NCBI GenBank assembly: GCA_028280325.1 | Contig: JANQLZ010000021.1 | Span: forward strand, 27,615-91,614 | From: Bacillota bacterium | Lineage (GTDB): Bacteria; Bacillota; UBA994; PWPR01 | Reading direction: 5' to 3' | Length of the DNA: 64,000 nucleotides | Shown here: positions 19,942-28,695 of the stretch, piece by piece | Layout of the letters: the number at the start of each line of letters is the position of its first letter | How positions within the stretch are numbered: the stretch's first letter is position 1 | The notes under the pieces: model-generated | Databases searched by the model: none | What the model was told of the DNA's origin: nothing | What the model saw: the letters and a program-made list of their open reading frames with translations, nothing else | Program-made: the position numbers and the translations under genes

Positions 19942-20040
19942 ATGAGGAAATGAAACACAATATTCTTAGGTATTGCTCTGCGTTGGTAGTAGCCCAGGGA
20001 GCTATTATAAACGAAACCAATACCAATTTATGAAAATTAA

Positions 20041-20100
20041 AGCTATCTTACAAAATCGTCATCTATATTAAAGAGAATTGTAATGGTTTACAGCTATAAT
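20041..20100 (+). promoter_or_regulatory. Control region copy 2, upstream of the ABC operon
   Basis: The ungapped partner of 4114-4173. TTACAA (20048) and TTGTAA (20078) occur at the same spacing, with GTCATCT between them. TATAAT at 20095-20100 can serve as a -10 element, but no good -35 lies 17 bp upstream, as expected for an activator-dependent promoter. The first gene starts 126 bp later. Apart from this and the terminator at 19907, the gap holds nothing else I can name. Confidence 0.6.
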
Positions 20101-20226
20101 ATAAAAGTAAGTATTTCTCAAGGCAGTATTTCAAGAATAGCCATAAGAAATTGCTTACCTGATCTACTCAGTTATTATTACAAGCATACTTCAAAACTGA
20201 ATCTTGCCAAACTATGAGGTGTTGAA

Positions 20227-20928
20227 ATGAATATTGTACTCAAAACCAAAAATTTAACAATGACTTACGGTATAGGGGAAACGGCTGTTGTAGCCTTAAA
20301 GAAAACTAATCTGGAGATATACCAAGGTGATTTTATAGTAGTTATGGGCCCAAGCGGCTCTGGAAAATCAACACTGCTACATCTGTTAGGCGGGCTAGAG
20401 TACCCAACTGGGGGGGCTGTGTACATGAATAAAAAAAGTATCTACAACTTGACTGATTCAAGCCTAACTATTTTACGTAGAAGAAAGTTTGGTTTTATTT
20501 TTCAGTATTACAATCTGGTACAGGAATTAAATGCTTATGAAAATATTATTTTGCCGATAATTCTGGATAATAGACCAGTTGATAAGCCCTATATTGATGA
20601 GATTATTAGTTACTTAGGGCTGGAAAACAGGCTAAGCCATTTGCCGTCAGCCCTTTCAGGCGGACAGCAGCAACGGGTGGCCATTGCTCGAGCACTTGCC
20701 AATAAACCAGATATAATTCTGGCGGATGAGCTTACAGGCAATCTCAATAGCAAAGCAAGCAGAGAGGTGTTAGCTTTATTGCAGTTATTACAGCGTAAAT
20801 ACAATCAAACGGTGGTCATTGTGACCCATGATATCAATATTGCTGAGAGTGCCAGCAGGTTAATCAAGCTTAAAGATGGAGAAATAATTTCAGATAGTGG
20901 AGCATTGGTTCATGAACAAACTAAATAG
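20227..20928 (+). CDS. ABC transporter ATP-binding protein (MacB/BceA-like)
   Basis: 233 residues. Walker [10 protein letters not shown] (41-49), Q-loop region FIFQYYNL, signature LSGGQQQR, Walker B ending [10 protein letters not shown] with the catalytic E intact (the family usually has DEPTGNLD, so P is L and D is N here), and H-loop VTHD. It pairs with the following FtsX-like permease, with a 17-nt overlap. Such pairs move hydrophobic or peptide compounds at the membrane or drive envelope processes. The regulator at 2226 is the likely activator through the shared upstream region. Confidence 0.93.
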   Translation: MNIVLKTKNLTMTYGIGETAVVALKKTNLEIYQGDFIVVMGPSGSGKSTLLHLLGGLEYPTGGAVYMNKKSIYNLTDSSLTILRRRKFGFIFQYYNLVQELNAYENIILPIILDNRPVDKPYIDEIISYLGLENRLSHLPSALSGGQQQRVAIARALANKPDIILADELTGNLNSKASREVLALLQLLQRKYNQTVVIVTHDINIAESASRLIKLKDGEIISDSGALVHEQTK

Positions 20929-23665
20929 TATAACTCCCTTTTTAAAACTTAGTCCTAAAAGAAGAAAGATATTATTTTTGATAGTGTTTCTTTCGATGAC
21001 ATTTATAACGCTTTTTAGTTTTCTGGTTCAAAGCTCAGCAAAGTCATATCTGGAATTCCAACGTAGGCAATATGGTGAGCAGCACGCCACTTTTTACAAC
21101 CTGACCTTAAGCCAGGCAGACTCCTTAAAAAACCATAGCTTAGTAAAACAATATGGAGTAGCCACCAGTATTGGCTCAATAAGTAAATCGTTAAAATGGG
21201 GAGAAGGTAAAATCACAATTGGGTTTTTTGATGAAATGTTTATAAAGCTAAAACGAATAGAGGCAATAAAAGGAAGAATGCCACAGGCCAGCGATGAAGT
21301 TGCAATAACCAGAAAGTCGTTAGACCTGATCGGAAATAACATTAAGCTTAACAGCTATGTCGAGATTCCCGCAGAATATCGAAATAATGATGGTAGTGTG
21401 ATAAAAGAAACTAAAAGGTATAAGGTAGTTGGAATTATCAGTCAGGACAGAAAAGGGTATGATAATCGCAATAATATTAAAGATTTCTATATACCCTCTG
21501 TAATAATCCATCAGACAGAGTTCGACAGGCTAAGTGAGTTTTGTAAAAGTTCGTATAGTGTTGTTACAAAAAATCAATCCAACTCACCGGAAACATTTAG
21601 AGAGATTGAAGCAGGATTGAGTCTCCTGGATCATGCTTCGTATAACCATGTTGTATATCAGTTTTCAGGATTAATATCTATATCTTATCATCTGTTAGTA
21701 AATACCGGTTCTTTTGAAGGTAAATGGCTACTTTTTCTGGTTACCTTTGTTGTCTCAACTATTTTATCATTGGTCAGCATCATATTTTTAGAGTTTAATC
21801 ACCATAAACAGCAGATAGCCTTAGTAAAAGCTCTTGGCGGAACAAGTAAGCAGCTGGCCGTAATAATGACCCGAAGTACTTTACCCGTGCTATGTAAGGC
21901 GATACCTTTAGGGGTAGGAGCAGGAATCGGATTATCTAAACTTAGCTATATTTATTTGTCGAAAATAATTTATATGTTTAAGTTTTATACCCTTGACTTA
22001 AGCATAATAGTTATTGCTTTTTTTATCGGAGTCATTACAATTTTTGGGACAATATTTTTGACATTAGATTTTCTCAGTGGCATTTCACCTGTCAAGAGTT
22101 TAAATAGAATTCACAAATCAAGAATAACCAAAATTAAGTTATTAAAAGCTGATACAAAAATGCAGAAGTTTTATTCTATCTACGCTAAAAGAGATTTGCG
22201 ATTGAATAAATTTAAAAGCCTCTTAACAATACTATTGCTATCTATCAGTATCACAGTTTGCTTAAGCGTTTTTGTATATATCAATGACTATAACTACGAT
22301 ATTATGTCCAGGCCTGTCAAAGGAGTTGAAGTAACAGCCAGATTTAGGAACGACGCTAATGCCCTGGGTCTGGAATTATCTTATGATTATGTTTTTGGCT
22401 TATCCCAAGAAGTTGTTGAGGAGCTGAAAAGCATTGAAGGCGTAAATGGGATAATGGCCAAGCATTTTGAAGGAAAAGGTGATTACCTGTTAGCTGTTAA
22501 TAAAGACATGCTCACAGGTTATTTGGATATATTACATGCTCCAATTATAAATAGATTCTATTATGACTGTGGTGATGTTGAAAAAAATTATCAGGATCTG
22601 TTAAGCCTGGGCTTAGACAAGGACTTAGCTTTTTTAGGTAAACATCATGCCAAACCCTGTGTAGAAACTTATGGTGACTATATGTTTTCATTCTTAGAGC
22701 AGCACCTTGCTATTGGCAGTATTAATTTAAAAGAACTCCGGGAAGGTAATGAAGTAATTCTTTGTTTACCTCCATTTAAAGCAAATCCTGAAAAGTATCC
22801 CATCAGATTTGCTCGCAGAATAATTCCAGAGTTTAAGGGTCGACCCTTAGAGTATCAGGAGAACATCTTAAAAGTAGGGGATACTGTAACTTTAATCAGA
22901 ATAAAGCCTTTAGATACCAGCCAGGATTTTTATAAAGCCAAGGCTGATTTATCGAGTATAGTACTGGAGCAACGTGAGGTAAAAATAGGAGGAATAATAA
23001 AAAAAGCAGGATATCTTGAACTACCTAATGGAGATTATCATAAGATAACAGATACCCCGTTAGTATATGTACACAATGATGCAATGGCTAAATGGACAGG
23101 TATTAAGCAGTATAGTGATCTAAGTCTGATATTAAGTGATGATACGAATGACTTGGATGTTGAAGCAAGGGCTAAAGAATTGGTAGCAGATTATAACAAT
23201 GTATCCGTACAGTCTCAAACAAAATTTGATGAAGCGGTTCAAAGAAATAGATTTCAAATCAGTTTTCTACACCTGCCAATTATTATAGTGTCATCAATAA
23301 TTAGCATCTTAACAATTTGGATTACTATTGCAAACAATTACCAAGTAAAAAAAAGGCAGTTTAGCTTACTGCGTTCGATTGGCTTAACCAAAGCTCAGTT
23401 TAATAAAATACTCAATTTTCAAGCAGTATTTTATGGATTGAGTGCAGGTATCATTGCAACTATTGTGACAGCAGTGTATTCAATGTTTATTTATTATCAA
23501 TTTTACCATGGTTTGAGAATGTACAAATGGTGGGATTTAGTGCCATGGCCTTTAATACCTGTGTTTACTTTAGTGTCAATTGCACTGATATGTTTTATTA
23601 ATAATTCTCAATTTAAAAGTGATTCCGATAAAAGTATAACAGAAAATCTAAGATATACTGAGTAA
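20912..23665 (+). CDS. FtsX-like ABC transporter permease
   Basis: 917 residues from ATG 20912, which has GGAG 9 nt upstream; a GTG at 20897 is in frame but inside the ATPase gene and lacks a site. One membrane segment near the N-terminus (about 20-40) is followed by a large extracellular domain, three segments forming the first FtsX block (about 275-395), a segment near 440, a second large extracellular domain, and a C-terminal FtsX block of three segments (about 785-905). The C-terminal block is the part duplicated as the remnant at 4240-4551. The two-FtsX-domain layout suits an antimicrobial-peptide or lipid-related transporter. Confidence 0.9.
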   Translation: MNKLNSITPFLKLSPKRRKILFLIVFLSMTFITLFSFLVQSSAKSYLEFQRRQYGEQHATFYNLTLSQADSLKNHSLVKQYGVATSIGSISKSLKWGEGKITIGFFDEMFIKLKRIEAIKGRMPQASDEVAITRKSLDLIGNNIKLNSYVEIPAEYRNNDGSVIKETKRYKVVGIISQDRKGYDNRNNIKDFYIPSVIIHQTEFDRLSEFCKSSYSVVTKNQSNSPETFREIEAGLSLLDHASYNHVVYQFSGLISISYHLLVNTGSFEGKWLLFLVTFVVSTILSLVSIIFLEFNHHKQQIALVKALGGTSKQLAVIMTRSTLPVLCKAIPLGVGAGIGLSKLSYIYLSKIIYMFKFYTLDLSIIVIAFFIGVITIFGTIFLTLDFLSGISPVKSLNRIHKSRITKIKLLKADTKMQKFYSIYAKRDLRLNKFKSLLTILLLSISITVCLSVFVYINDYNYDIMSRPVKGVEVTARFRNDANALGLELSYDYVFGLSQEVVEELKSIEGVNGIMAKHFEGKGDYLLAVNKDMLTGYLDILHAPIINRFYYDCGDVEKNYQDLLSLGLDKDLAFLGKHHAKPCVETYGDYMFSFLEQHLAIGSINLKELREGNEVILCLPPFKANPEKYPIRFARRIIPEFKGRPLEYQENILKVGDTVTLIRIKPLDTSQDFYKAKADLSSIVLEQREVKIGGIIKKAGYLELPNGDYHKITDTPLVYVHNDAMAKWTGIKQYSDLSLILSDDTNDLDVEARAKELVADYNNVSVQSQTKFDEAVQRNRFQISFLHLPIIIVSSIISILTIWITIANNYQVKKRQFSLLRSIGLTKAQFNKILNFQAVFYGLSAGIIATIVTAVYSMFIYYQFYHGLRMYKWWDLVPWPLIPVFTLVSIALICFINNSQFKSDSDKSITENLRYTE

Positions 23666-23701
23666 TCATACAACTAAAAAGGTATAAAAAGAGGTGTATT
23701 T

Positions 23702-24262
23702 ATGCCCATAAAAGAATTCTTAAGGAATAACTTGCGGCCTGTAATTATCATAACTATTCTTCTGGTAATATTTAGTATTATTCAGATCACTAAAGCTCCG
23801 AGTATAGACTATATGATTCAAAACAATAAGTTTGAAAAAATAATTGTTGCTGAAAATGTACCCACTGAAGTTTATAATTACCTTAAAGAAGCAGAGTTGC
23901 AGGGAAGTTTAAGACATGGTGCCTGGTTTTTTTCTCACTCTGGCAGCCCCGATGAAGTGTGCTATATTGTGTTTTGTGGCGGAGATAAGTATGCTGATAG
24001 CTATGATGTCGAGATAATTGATCAAAAGAATTCTACCTATGAATATTTAGGGTACATCAACAAAGTTCCTCAAATACTGGTAAATTATCAGTTTAATATT
24101 TTAGAATCAAATCAGACATCAGTAAATTATTTTGAAGATATTTCCATGCCAGTTGTTGTTTTTAAGGCTCAGAAACAGGTTTCTCTCTCTGGAGAGTTGG
24201 CTTCTGTTTTTATTAATCAGCATAGGGAAAGATTATGGGTATTGAATGTAATATCCAAGTAG
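23702..24262 (+). CDS. Membrane-anchored protein of unknown function in the ABC operon
   Basis: 186 residues with one N-terminal membrane segment (about 12-30, VIIITILLVIFSIIQI) and an extracytoplasmic domain. Only 36 bp separate it from the permease, and AGAGGTG precedes the ATG, so it is part of the operon. I do not recognise the family. There is no lipobox cysteine. An accessory or immunity role beside the transporter is possible but rests only on position. Confidence 0.75.
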   Translation: MPIKEFLRNNLRPVIIITILLVIFSIIQITKAPSIDYMIQNNKFEKIIVAENVPTEVYNYLKEAELQGSLRHGAWFFSHSGSPDEVCYIVFCGGDKYADSYDVEIIDQKNSTYEYLGYINKVPQILVNYQFNILESNQTSVNYFEDISMPVVVFKAQKQVSLSGELASVFINQHRERLWVLNVISK

Positions 24263-24268
24263 TATAAA

Positions 24269-24294
24269 ACCCTCAACTGTAAACAGTTGAGGGT
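24269..24294 (+). terminator. Hairpin after the ABC operon
   Basis: A perfect 11-bp stem (ACCCTCAACTG / CAGTTGAGGGT) with a TAAA loop lies 6 bp after the last stop. The T run is weak, but position and stability support termination. Confidence 0.6.
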
Positions 24295-24386
24295 GAATTA
24301 TATGTAAGTCCATTAATACTGCACGGCTTCCAGCTATAACCTCACCTTTAACAAAGCAATCCCCTTCTCATTTATCCCAACCTGAA

Positions 24387-24462
24387 ATGGCTTAGCTAAG
24401 CCATTTTGCGAGCTCTACTCGCTGCTGATTAAATTCTAGCGATTCATTCAGTAAGACTCACT
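24387..24462 (-). repeat. Interspersed repeat, copy in minus orientation
   Basis: The reverse complement matches the 44309-44385 region at roughly four bases in five. Shared blocks are TTACTGAATGAATCGCTAGA, AATCAG, AGAGCTC and the GGCTTA-AAGCC dyad. It sits in a gene-free gap. It looks like one end of a non-coding mobile repeat or a decayed copy of it. Confidence 0.6.
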
Positions 24463-24533
24463 TATAAAAATTCATAAATGGTCAATACTTTAAGAGTAAA
24501 TGTTTTCTAAATTTATTAACGAGGTGGTAAGGC

Positions 24534-25538
24534 ATGAACCAGGTTGTTGGTATACCACGCGGCATGTTTTTTTATAAGTATTATCCCCTGTGGAAGAGTT
24601 TTTTTGATAACTTAGGAGTTTTAACGATTGTTTCTGATCAGACCAATAAGCAGATCTTAAATGATGGAGTAAAACACTGTGTTGATGAATCCTGTTTGCC
24701 GGTCAAGGTGTTCATGGGGCACGTCCTTGACCTCAAAGACAGAGCAGACTACTTGTTTATACCCAGGTATACAAGCATCTCCAGAAAAGAATACATCTGC
24801 CCCAAATTTGGCGGTCTTCCGGATTTGGTGCGTTGTACTATTAAAGGCTTGCCGCCTATTATTGACACCGAAATTAATATGAGAAAAGACAAAGACAATT
24901 CAGCACTGGCGGCCATCGAGGTCGGAGAGCAGCTTGGATATACCCTGTATCAATCGGTTCAGGCCTATCAGCTTGCGGTAAACGATTACCGTCTGTACCG
25001 CTCCCGGGTTCACAATTATGAGCTGCCCCACCGCATTATCAATAACAGTAAGCTGACGACTTTAAATCCTAAAACCTTAAAAATTCTGCTGCTCGGTCAT
25101 GTTTATAATGTTTATGACAGTTGCCTTAACATGAATATCATCAGCAAAATTGAGCAAAATGGCGGGCAGGTGATAACCCTGGAAATGTTCGATACCCGTC
25201 AGCTGCGGCTATTGGCTCAGCAGTTAGACAAGCCGATGTTTTGGCAGTACGGCACCTATGCTTTGGGATGCATTTACAGTGTTATTCAACAGCAGCAGGT
25301 AGATGGGGTTATATATCTGAGCAGCTTTGGCTGTGGCATTGACTCCTTTGTTGAATACATGGCGGAGCGAAGAATACGACAGCATACCAATATACCTTTT
25401 CTGATTATTTCTCTGGACGAGCATTCAGGCGAGGCAGGCATGAATACCAGGCTGGAGGCGTTCTTTGATACTTTAAAATGGAGGTGCAGAAATGAAAATA
25501 ACATTTCCTCATATGGGCAATGTGTATATGATAGCTAA
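24534..25538 (+). CDS. Activase-related protein, DUF2229 / COG3580 type
   Basis: 334 residues behind GAGGTGGTAAGGC. It opens VGIPRGMFFYKYYPLWKSFF, the family's signature, and has conserved cysteines in CVDESCLPVK and EYICPKFGG. In many anaerobes this unit is fused with the activase and a COG3581 unit into one large protein; here the three parts are separate genes in a row. The last 47 nt overlap the next gene. The role is inferred to be ATP- and iron-sulfur-dependent handling of a 2-hydroxyacyl-CoA dehydratase-like enzyme or another reductase. No dehydratase is in the window. Confidence 0.8.
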   Translation: MNQVVGIPRGMFFYKYYPLWKSFFDNLGVLTIVSDQTNKQILNDGVKHCVDESCLPVKVFMGHVLDLKDRADYLFIPRYTSISRKEYICPKFGGLPDLVRCTIKGLPPIIDTEINMRKDKDNSALAAIEVGEQLGYTLYQSVQAYQLAVNDYRLYRSRVHNYELPHRIINNSKLTTLNPKTLKILLLGHVYNVYDSCLNMNIISKIEQNGGQVITLEMFDTRQLRLLAQQLDKPMFWQYGTYALGCIYSVIQQQQVDGVIYLSSFGCGIDSFVEYMAERRIRQHTNIPFLIISLDEHSGEAGMNTRLEAFFDTLKWRCRNENNISSYGQCVYDS

Positions 25539-26595
25539 ATGTCTTTTAGATGAATTTCAACTTGATTATGTTATTCCTCCGTTTCAGAGCAAAAAAACCT
25601 TAGAAATAGGAACACGATATACCCCCGAAGGAGCCTGCTTACCATTAAAGATCACCGTCGGCAGTCTGATAGAAGCCGCTGAACTGGGAGCCGATACTGC
25701 TTTAATGGTTGGCGGGGCCGGACCCTGCAGATTTGGCTACTACTGCCGAATGCAGCAGGAGATACTCAATGACATTGGCTGCAATATGGAGATCATTACC
25801 CTGGAGGCCCCTAATGGAGATGCTTGGGAGTTGCTGAGAAGAATAAAAAGAGTTACAAAGGGAATGAACATACCTAAACTAATCAGGGTATTGACTCAGA
25901 TAACCAGGCTTTCTATTCAGATTGATGAAATTGAAAAAATATGCTTACGAAACAGATCCTACGAGACCGTTAAAGGTACTACCAACCGTATTTATCAAGA
26001 GTTTCGGGTACAGGCCTTTACCACAGCCGGGGTTAAGGAATTTAAAAAGTTGATCAAAGAGACCCGCAGTAAGCTACAGAAGGTATCGCTTAACTTAGAT
26101 CAAAAGCCGCTAAGGATTGGAATAGTAGGTGAGATCTACGGCAATATCGACCCCTATACAAAAATGTTTTTGGAGCAAAGGCTGGGTGAAATGGGCATTT
26201 ATGTTCATCGCTATGTGACTATCAGCGACTGGATAGTGGAACATATCATTAAAAAAGAGCTGCGATTACCCCGCAAAAAGCCTTACGCTGCGGCAGCCAG
26301 GCCTTATTTAAATACCATGATAGGCGGTCATGCTCAGGAAACTGTCGGCCATACGGTCATGTATGCAGAGCAGGATTATGACGGTGTGATTCAAATATAT
26401 CCGCTGGGGTGTATGCCGGAGATTGTGGCCCAAGGTATTTTGCCCAGAGTATCAGTTGATTTAGATATACCGGTTTTAACCCTTATTATCGATGAAATGA
26501 CCGGGGAAGCCGGCTATATGACCAGAGTGGAAGCATTCATAGATCTGTTGCAGGCCAGAAGAAAAATTACTCTGGACCGTTCCAGGGCAGTTTAA
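25492..26595 (+). CDS. Activase-related protein, COG3581 type
   Basis: 367 residues; GGAGGTG lies before the ATG inside the end of the previous gene. The family pattern is visible in ITFPHMGNVY, RYTPEGACLPLK, GGAGPCRFGYYC and YPLGCMPEIVA, with cysteines suited to an iron-sulfur cluster (CRFGYYC and GCMPE). It forms an operon with the COG3580 unit before it and the BadF-type ATPase after it, and probably acts in the same complex. Confidence 0.8.
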   Translation: MKITFPHMGNVYMIAKCLLDEFQLDYVIPPFQSKKTLEIGTRYTPEGACLPLKITVGSLIEAAELGADTALMVGGAGPCRFGYYCRMQQEILNDIGCNMEIITLEAPNGDAWELLRRIKRVTKGMNIPKLIRVLTQITRLSIQIDEIEKICLRNRSYETVKGTTNRIYQEFRVQAFTTAGVKEFKKLIKETRSKLQKVSLNLDQKPLRIGIVGEIYGNIDPYTKMFLEQRLGEMGIYVHRYVTISDWIVEHIIKKELRLPRKKPYAAAARPYLNTMIGGHAQETVGHTVMYAEQDYDGVIQIYPLGCMPEIVAQGILPRVSVDLDIPVLTLIIDEMTGEAGYMTRVEAFIDLLQARRKITLDRSRAV

Positions 26596-26705
26596 TCTGC
26601 CGCTGATTGGCATGTAATTAATTTAGCAGCAAGATTAATAGTTTATTTCTATGACAATGAAAAATACAGTAATTAGTAAAAAGGATTGTATAGAGGAGGC
26701 AGTGT

Positions 26706-27695
26706 ATGAGTAAAAAATTCTTTTTAGGCGTAGATGTCGGCTCTGTCAGCACAAATCTGGTGGTAATAGATGATGAAGACAGGCTTGTGTTTAAAAAATA
26801 TTTACGAACTAATGGACAGCCTATCGTATCCCTATGTAAGGGTCTTGACAATTTAACTGGCTTTGACAAGGAGCTGGAGATAAGCGGGGTGGGTACTACA
26901 GGTAGTGGCCGCAGGCTGGCCAGCGTTATCGTCGGGGCGGATATCATTAAAAATGAGATAACGGCCCATGCAGTCGCTGCCCAGAAGCTGATGCCCCAGG
27001 TCAACACTATTATTGAGATCGGTGGTCAGGACTCCAAACTGATTATCTTGCGTGACGGTATTGTCTATGATTTTGCGATGAACACAGTCTGTGCAGCAGG
27101 AACAGGTTCCTTTTTAGATCGTCAGGCCGAACGACTGAGAATTCCGATTGAGGATTTTGGCACTTACGCTTTGCAGGCCAGTGCTCCAGTCCGCATTGCC
27201 GGCCGCTGTGCGGTTTTTGCAGAGTCGGATATGATCCATAAGCAACAGACTGGTCACGGCATGGCAGAAATAATTGCCGGTTTATGTGAAGCCTTGGCCC
27301 GTAATTTCTTAAACAATCTGGCTAAGGGGAAAGAGCTGAAGGCTCCGATAGTTTTTCAGGGTGGGGTGGCCGCTAATATCGGCATGGTAGCGGCTTTTGA
27401 AAAAGCACTGGCAGAAAAAATAACTGTACTCAAGTATTACGATGTTATGGGGGCCTATGGCGCAGCTCTGTTAGCCAAAGAGAAGGTGCTCAGCAGTAAT
27501 CAGAAAACAAAATTCCTGGGCTTAAATACCTCCCGTCAGGAGTATAAAACCCTAAGCATTGAATGCCAGGACTGCTCAAACTGCTGCGAGGTTCTAAAAA
27601 TACTGGCCAACGGTCAGGAGATAGCCTGCTGGGGCGATAAATGTGGTAAATGGTCAGGAAGCAATAAAAAATATACTCAAGAGTCTGCATCTTAA
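26706..27695 (+). CDS. BadF/HgdC-family acyl-CoA dehydratase activase
   Basis: 329 residues, strong GAGGAGG site. ASKHA-fold ATPase: phosphate loop GVDVGSVSTNL (8-18), GVGTTGSGR, EIGGQDSK. C129 (NTVCAAGTGS) and C168 (GRCAVFAESD) are the positions that hold the inter-subunit 4Fe-4S cluster in HgdC. A short C-terminal tail adds a CxxCxxCC group (CQDCSNCC), beyond the classic activase. These proteins hydrolyse ATP to inject one electron at low potential into a partner enzyme. The partner cannot be told from this window. Confidence 0.88.
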   Translation: MSKKFFLGVDVGSVSTNLVVIDDEDRLVFKKYLRTNGQPIVSLCKGLDNLTGFDKELEISGVGTTGSGRRLASVIVGADIIKNEITAHAVAAQKLMPQVNTIIEIGGQDSKLIILRDGIVYDFAMNTVCAAGTGSFLDRQAERLRIPIEDFGTYALQASAPVRIAGRCAVFAESDMIHKQQTGHGMAEIIAGLCEALARNFLNNLAKGKELKAPIVFQGGVAANIGMVAAFEKALAEKITVLKYYDVMGAYGAALLAKEKVLSSNQKTKFLGLNTSRQEYKTLSIECQDCSNCCEVLKILANGQEIACWGDKCGKWSGSNKKYTQESAS

Positions 27696-27740
27696 TTATT
27701 GGGGAACGGTGAAAATAATAGTTGAAAAGGGTCTGCTTCA

Positions 27741-27765
27741 AAGGCATTTGCTTGGTAAATGCCTT
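27741..27765 (+). terminator. Hairpin after the activase genes
   Basis: A 9-bp perfect stem (AAGGCATTT / AAATGCCTT) with a 7-nt loop between the activase and DUF421 genes. The tail lacks a clean T run, so termination is uncertain. Confidence 0.4.
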
Positions 27766-27818
27766 GTTCCATATTACTATGATAATCTGCAATGCGATGG
27801 GATAGAAAGGTGATTCCT

Positions 27819-28526
27819 GTGAAAGAAGTATTAAACGTAGGCTTGCGAAGTATATTTGCGTTTATTGTGTTATTTGCCTTGACTCGTATTAATGGCAAAA
27901 AACAGATTTCTCAAATAACATTTTTCGATTATGTAATCGGCATTTCAATCGGCTCTATCGCTTCGGAAATGTCCATTAACAGAGATGTCAGTATAGTCAA
28001 TGGTGTTGTCAGTTTAATCATTTGGTCAGTCTTTCCGCTGCTATTGACCTTTCTTTCGATGTCCAGTGAAAAAATAAGATCCTTTTTGGATGGGACTCCT
28101 ATTATTGTGATTCAAAATGGAAAACTATTAGAAAAAAATGTTCGCAAAAGCAGGTTTATGGTCAGCGAGATATTGGAACAGCTGCGCATCAAGGGTGTAT
28201 TCCATGTCGATGATGTCGACTATGCAGTTGTGGAAACAAATGGAGATATCAGCTTTCTGCTCAAGCCTAACCGCGAGGTAGTCACTAATGCTGACCTTAA
28301 TCTTCACCCTGATTATCGGGGGCTGACTATCAACTTAATTATTGATGGCAAAATCCTTTACAAACATCTCCGGCACAGCAATATCAATGAAAAATGGCTG
28401 TTGAAGGAGCTGAAAAAAATGAAAATAAATTCAGCCGATGAGGTATTTTTAGCCAGTGTTGATGCTACTGGCAAATTGTATGTCAGTACCCGAAATGTAA
28501 ATTTAACAACATATGATGTGATTTAG
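27819..28526 (+). CDS. DUF421-family membrane protein (YetF-like)
   Basis: 235 residues from GTG 27819, preceded by AAAGGTGATT. An in-frame ATG at 27792 would add nine residues but has no site. Three membrane segments lie in the first 80 residues (the second near the family motif TRINGKKQISQITFFDYV), followed by a cytoplasmic beta-rich DUF421 domain (GTPIIVIQNGKLLEKN, LLKPN). DUF421 proteins in Bacillus are linked to spore or membrane function. Monocistronic, with a hairpin at its end. Confidence 0.85.
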   Translation: MKEVLNVGLRSIFAFIVLFALTRINGKKQISQITFFDYVIGISIGSIASEMSINRDVSIVNGVVSLIIWSVFPLLLTFLSMSSEKIRSFLDGTPIIVIQNGKLLEKNVRKSRFMVSEILEQLRIKGVFHVDDVDYAVVETNGDISFLLKPNREVVTNADLNLHPDYRGLTINLIIDGKILYKHLRHSNINEKWLLKELKKMKINSADEVFLASVDATGKLYVSTRNVNLTTYDVI

Positions 28527-28554
28527 CAGCCTTGCTCTCCTTTGAGCAGGGCTG
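28527..28554 (+). terminator. Hairpin terminator after the DUF421 gene
   Basis: An 11-bp stem (CAGCCTTGCTC / GAGCAGGGCTG, one T-G pair) with a 6-nt loop directly follows the stop codon. The T run is modest. Confidence 0.65.
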
Positions 28555-28695
28555 TTAGTTACAGTTTTAGAAGGTTTTTCAGCAGTCCCCTTATTTATTA
28601 GCTCATTTTATCTTTTCAATATTTTCAGGGAGCTTTTTTTGTTATAATATTAAAGTGGTTTGGAAAAGATTGAAATACTAAAGGGGGATATACTA

